Part shown: positions 25,651-26,525 of the stretch, in pieces | Layout: the number at the start of each line of letters is the position of its first letter | How positions within the stretch are numbered: position 1 is the stretch's first letter | NCBI GenBank assembly: GCA_009801015.1 | Contig: VHZZ01002954.1 | Coordinates: 21,645 to 48,169 of the forward strand | Length of the DNA stretch: 26,525 nucleotides | Direction of reading: 5' to 3' | Source: Silene noctiflora | Lineage: Eukaryota; Streptophyta; Magnoliopsida; Caryophyllales; Caryophyllaceae | Translations under genes and position numbers: made by a program | Notes under the pieces: model-generated | Databases searched by the model: none | The model's input: the letters and a program-made list of their open reading frames with translations, nothing else | What the model was told of the DNA's origin: nothing

Positions 25651-26525
25651 AACACGTATCACCATGTCGGTTTAATCCGAGTACGATGATACATGTCGAC
25701 TAATTACAAAGCAATGAATTTAATATACTTAGTTCATATCAAATTTCTCTCTTTTTCTTTATTTTTATTTTACTTTACTTTTATCTTTGCCATATTTCAT
25801 GTCATCCATGATTAACATAAATACCATGTGGATTAAATTCGAGTACGGTAACGGCTAAACATACACATTTTTCACTTTTATAAACTATTCATGTCAAGCT
25901 TGCAAATCTGAGTCCGACATCGAATATTACCAAGGCAATGGTAATTATTCCGAGTCATGCAAGCAACACTTGCAGACCTTTCATCATAAAACACGGTTTT
26001 TACAACCTTGTTAATAACCAGGAGGCACCTCTTGGATCACAGCATGGCTTGCGCCCCAAGAGGCTGTCTGCGTTCCCCATTTGCAAACAGAGACCAGAGT
26101 CAGTTATATCGCACTACGGATCGCACCTCAATAGGCTATCTAATACTGCTATTTAAATCCTTTTAGCACTTGTCTAGGACGTTAAATGCGTCATGGATCA
26201 GATTGACGAGTTAACAGCTTTTTACGCTTTGTCATTTGGCGTTTTTTTTACAAATGGATCGTGTTAAGTACCATATCCTAAACTTGGTAAATGAATGTTT
26301 AATTTCCGCTTTGCATGCAAATAAATATTAAATCCAACTTCGACACCAATTTCTTGGTACTTGTATAAACAACCGACTTAGTCAAAATCACATGTTAGGT
26401 TAAACTAATGGATGCGCATTCATGCAATTTAACCCGTTTTATCCATTTTTGCACTAACAACCACGATCGATAAGTAGAGGTCGCTAAGGCGGGTGGGATT
26501 GGGTGTTCAATTAAAGAGTTTCTGT
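25651..26525. other. Tat/Retand-like repetitive sequence, no gene
   Basis: Blocks ACCATGTCGGTTTAATCCG...TAATTACAAA (25663-25710) and CATGATTAACATAAATACCATG (25807-25828) repeat those at 15664-15821. The GGCTTGCGCCCCAAGAGGCTG segment near 26045 and the terminal AGGTCGCTAAGGCGGGTGGG (26478-26497) followed by TTCAATTAAAGAG resemble, from memory, LTR/UTR sequence of Tat-lineage elements. The frame 25938-26156 lies in this repeat and is not supported as a gene. Confidence 0.4.

Noticed and set aside
15987-25661. A single LTR element bounded by TGAT...ATCA
   Set aside because: The ends match only four bases and the flanking five bases (ACAGG and CCATG) are not a duplication.

Overview
This is gene-poor plant nuclear DNA made almost entirely of nested transposable elements. 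No cellular housekeeping gene, rRNA, tRNA or CRISPR was recognised. The evidence for a plant is: Tekay-type and Athila-type Ty3/gypsy LTR elements, plant DNA transposons with hairpin subterminal repeats, plant-type TATA boxes, GT-AG introns and high AT content. A Caryophyllales host is a guess from the general look of the LTR sequences, not a demonstrated result.

Layout. (1) 1-1468: the 3' end of a Tekay-like LTR element on the + strand, with its polypurine tract and 3' LTR (219-1468). (2) 1469-15251: a minus-strand Athila-type fossil. Its 5' LTR is 13747-15251 and its primer-binding site is 13727-13743. Gag, protease and Athila ORF-1 parts can be recognised, but no reverse transcriptase or integrase. 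Its 3' LTR is not in the window. (3) 3966-8527: a CACTA-like DNA transposon inserted in the Athila ORF-1 part, with matching TAG at both flanks. It carries no transposase but three small minus-strand genes, two of them encoding XS-domain proteins of the SGS3/IDN2-FDM type. (4) 15252-16105 and 24438-26525: LTR/UTR-like repetitive sequence, possibly of Tat/Retand type. (5) 16106-24437: a second DNA transposon, with CACTA-like terminal inverted repeats and hairpin subterminal repeats. It carries a decayed MULE-type transposase joined to an OTU protease domain, followed by a split gene with a Ptta/En/Spm-like motif, a DUF8039-like region and a Ulp1-like protease.

The most interesting part is the XS-bearing element. 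XS is the RNA-recognition domain of plant RNA-silencing proteins (SGS3 in RDR6-dependent siRNA production, IDN2/FDM in RNA-directed DNA methylation). A transposon that carries two paralogous stand-alone XS genes, each with its own TATA box and a cluster of CAACGGTT hairpins upstream, could interfere with the silencing that represses it. That role is inference. The sequence itself shows the domain resemblance, the paralogy and the repeated cassette layout. The second transposon combines OTU and Ulp1 protease domains, so both DNA elements carry genes of types that act in host regulatory pathways. A third pattern is a set of palindromes (CTCGATCGAG or CTCGCACGAG) spaced 19-21 bp apart, present in the Tekay LTR, the Athila LTR and the Athila internal region.
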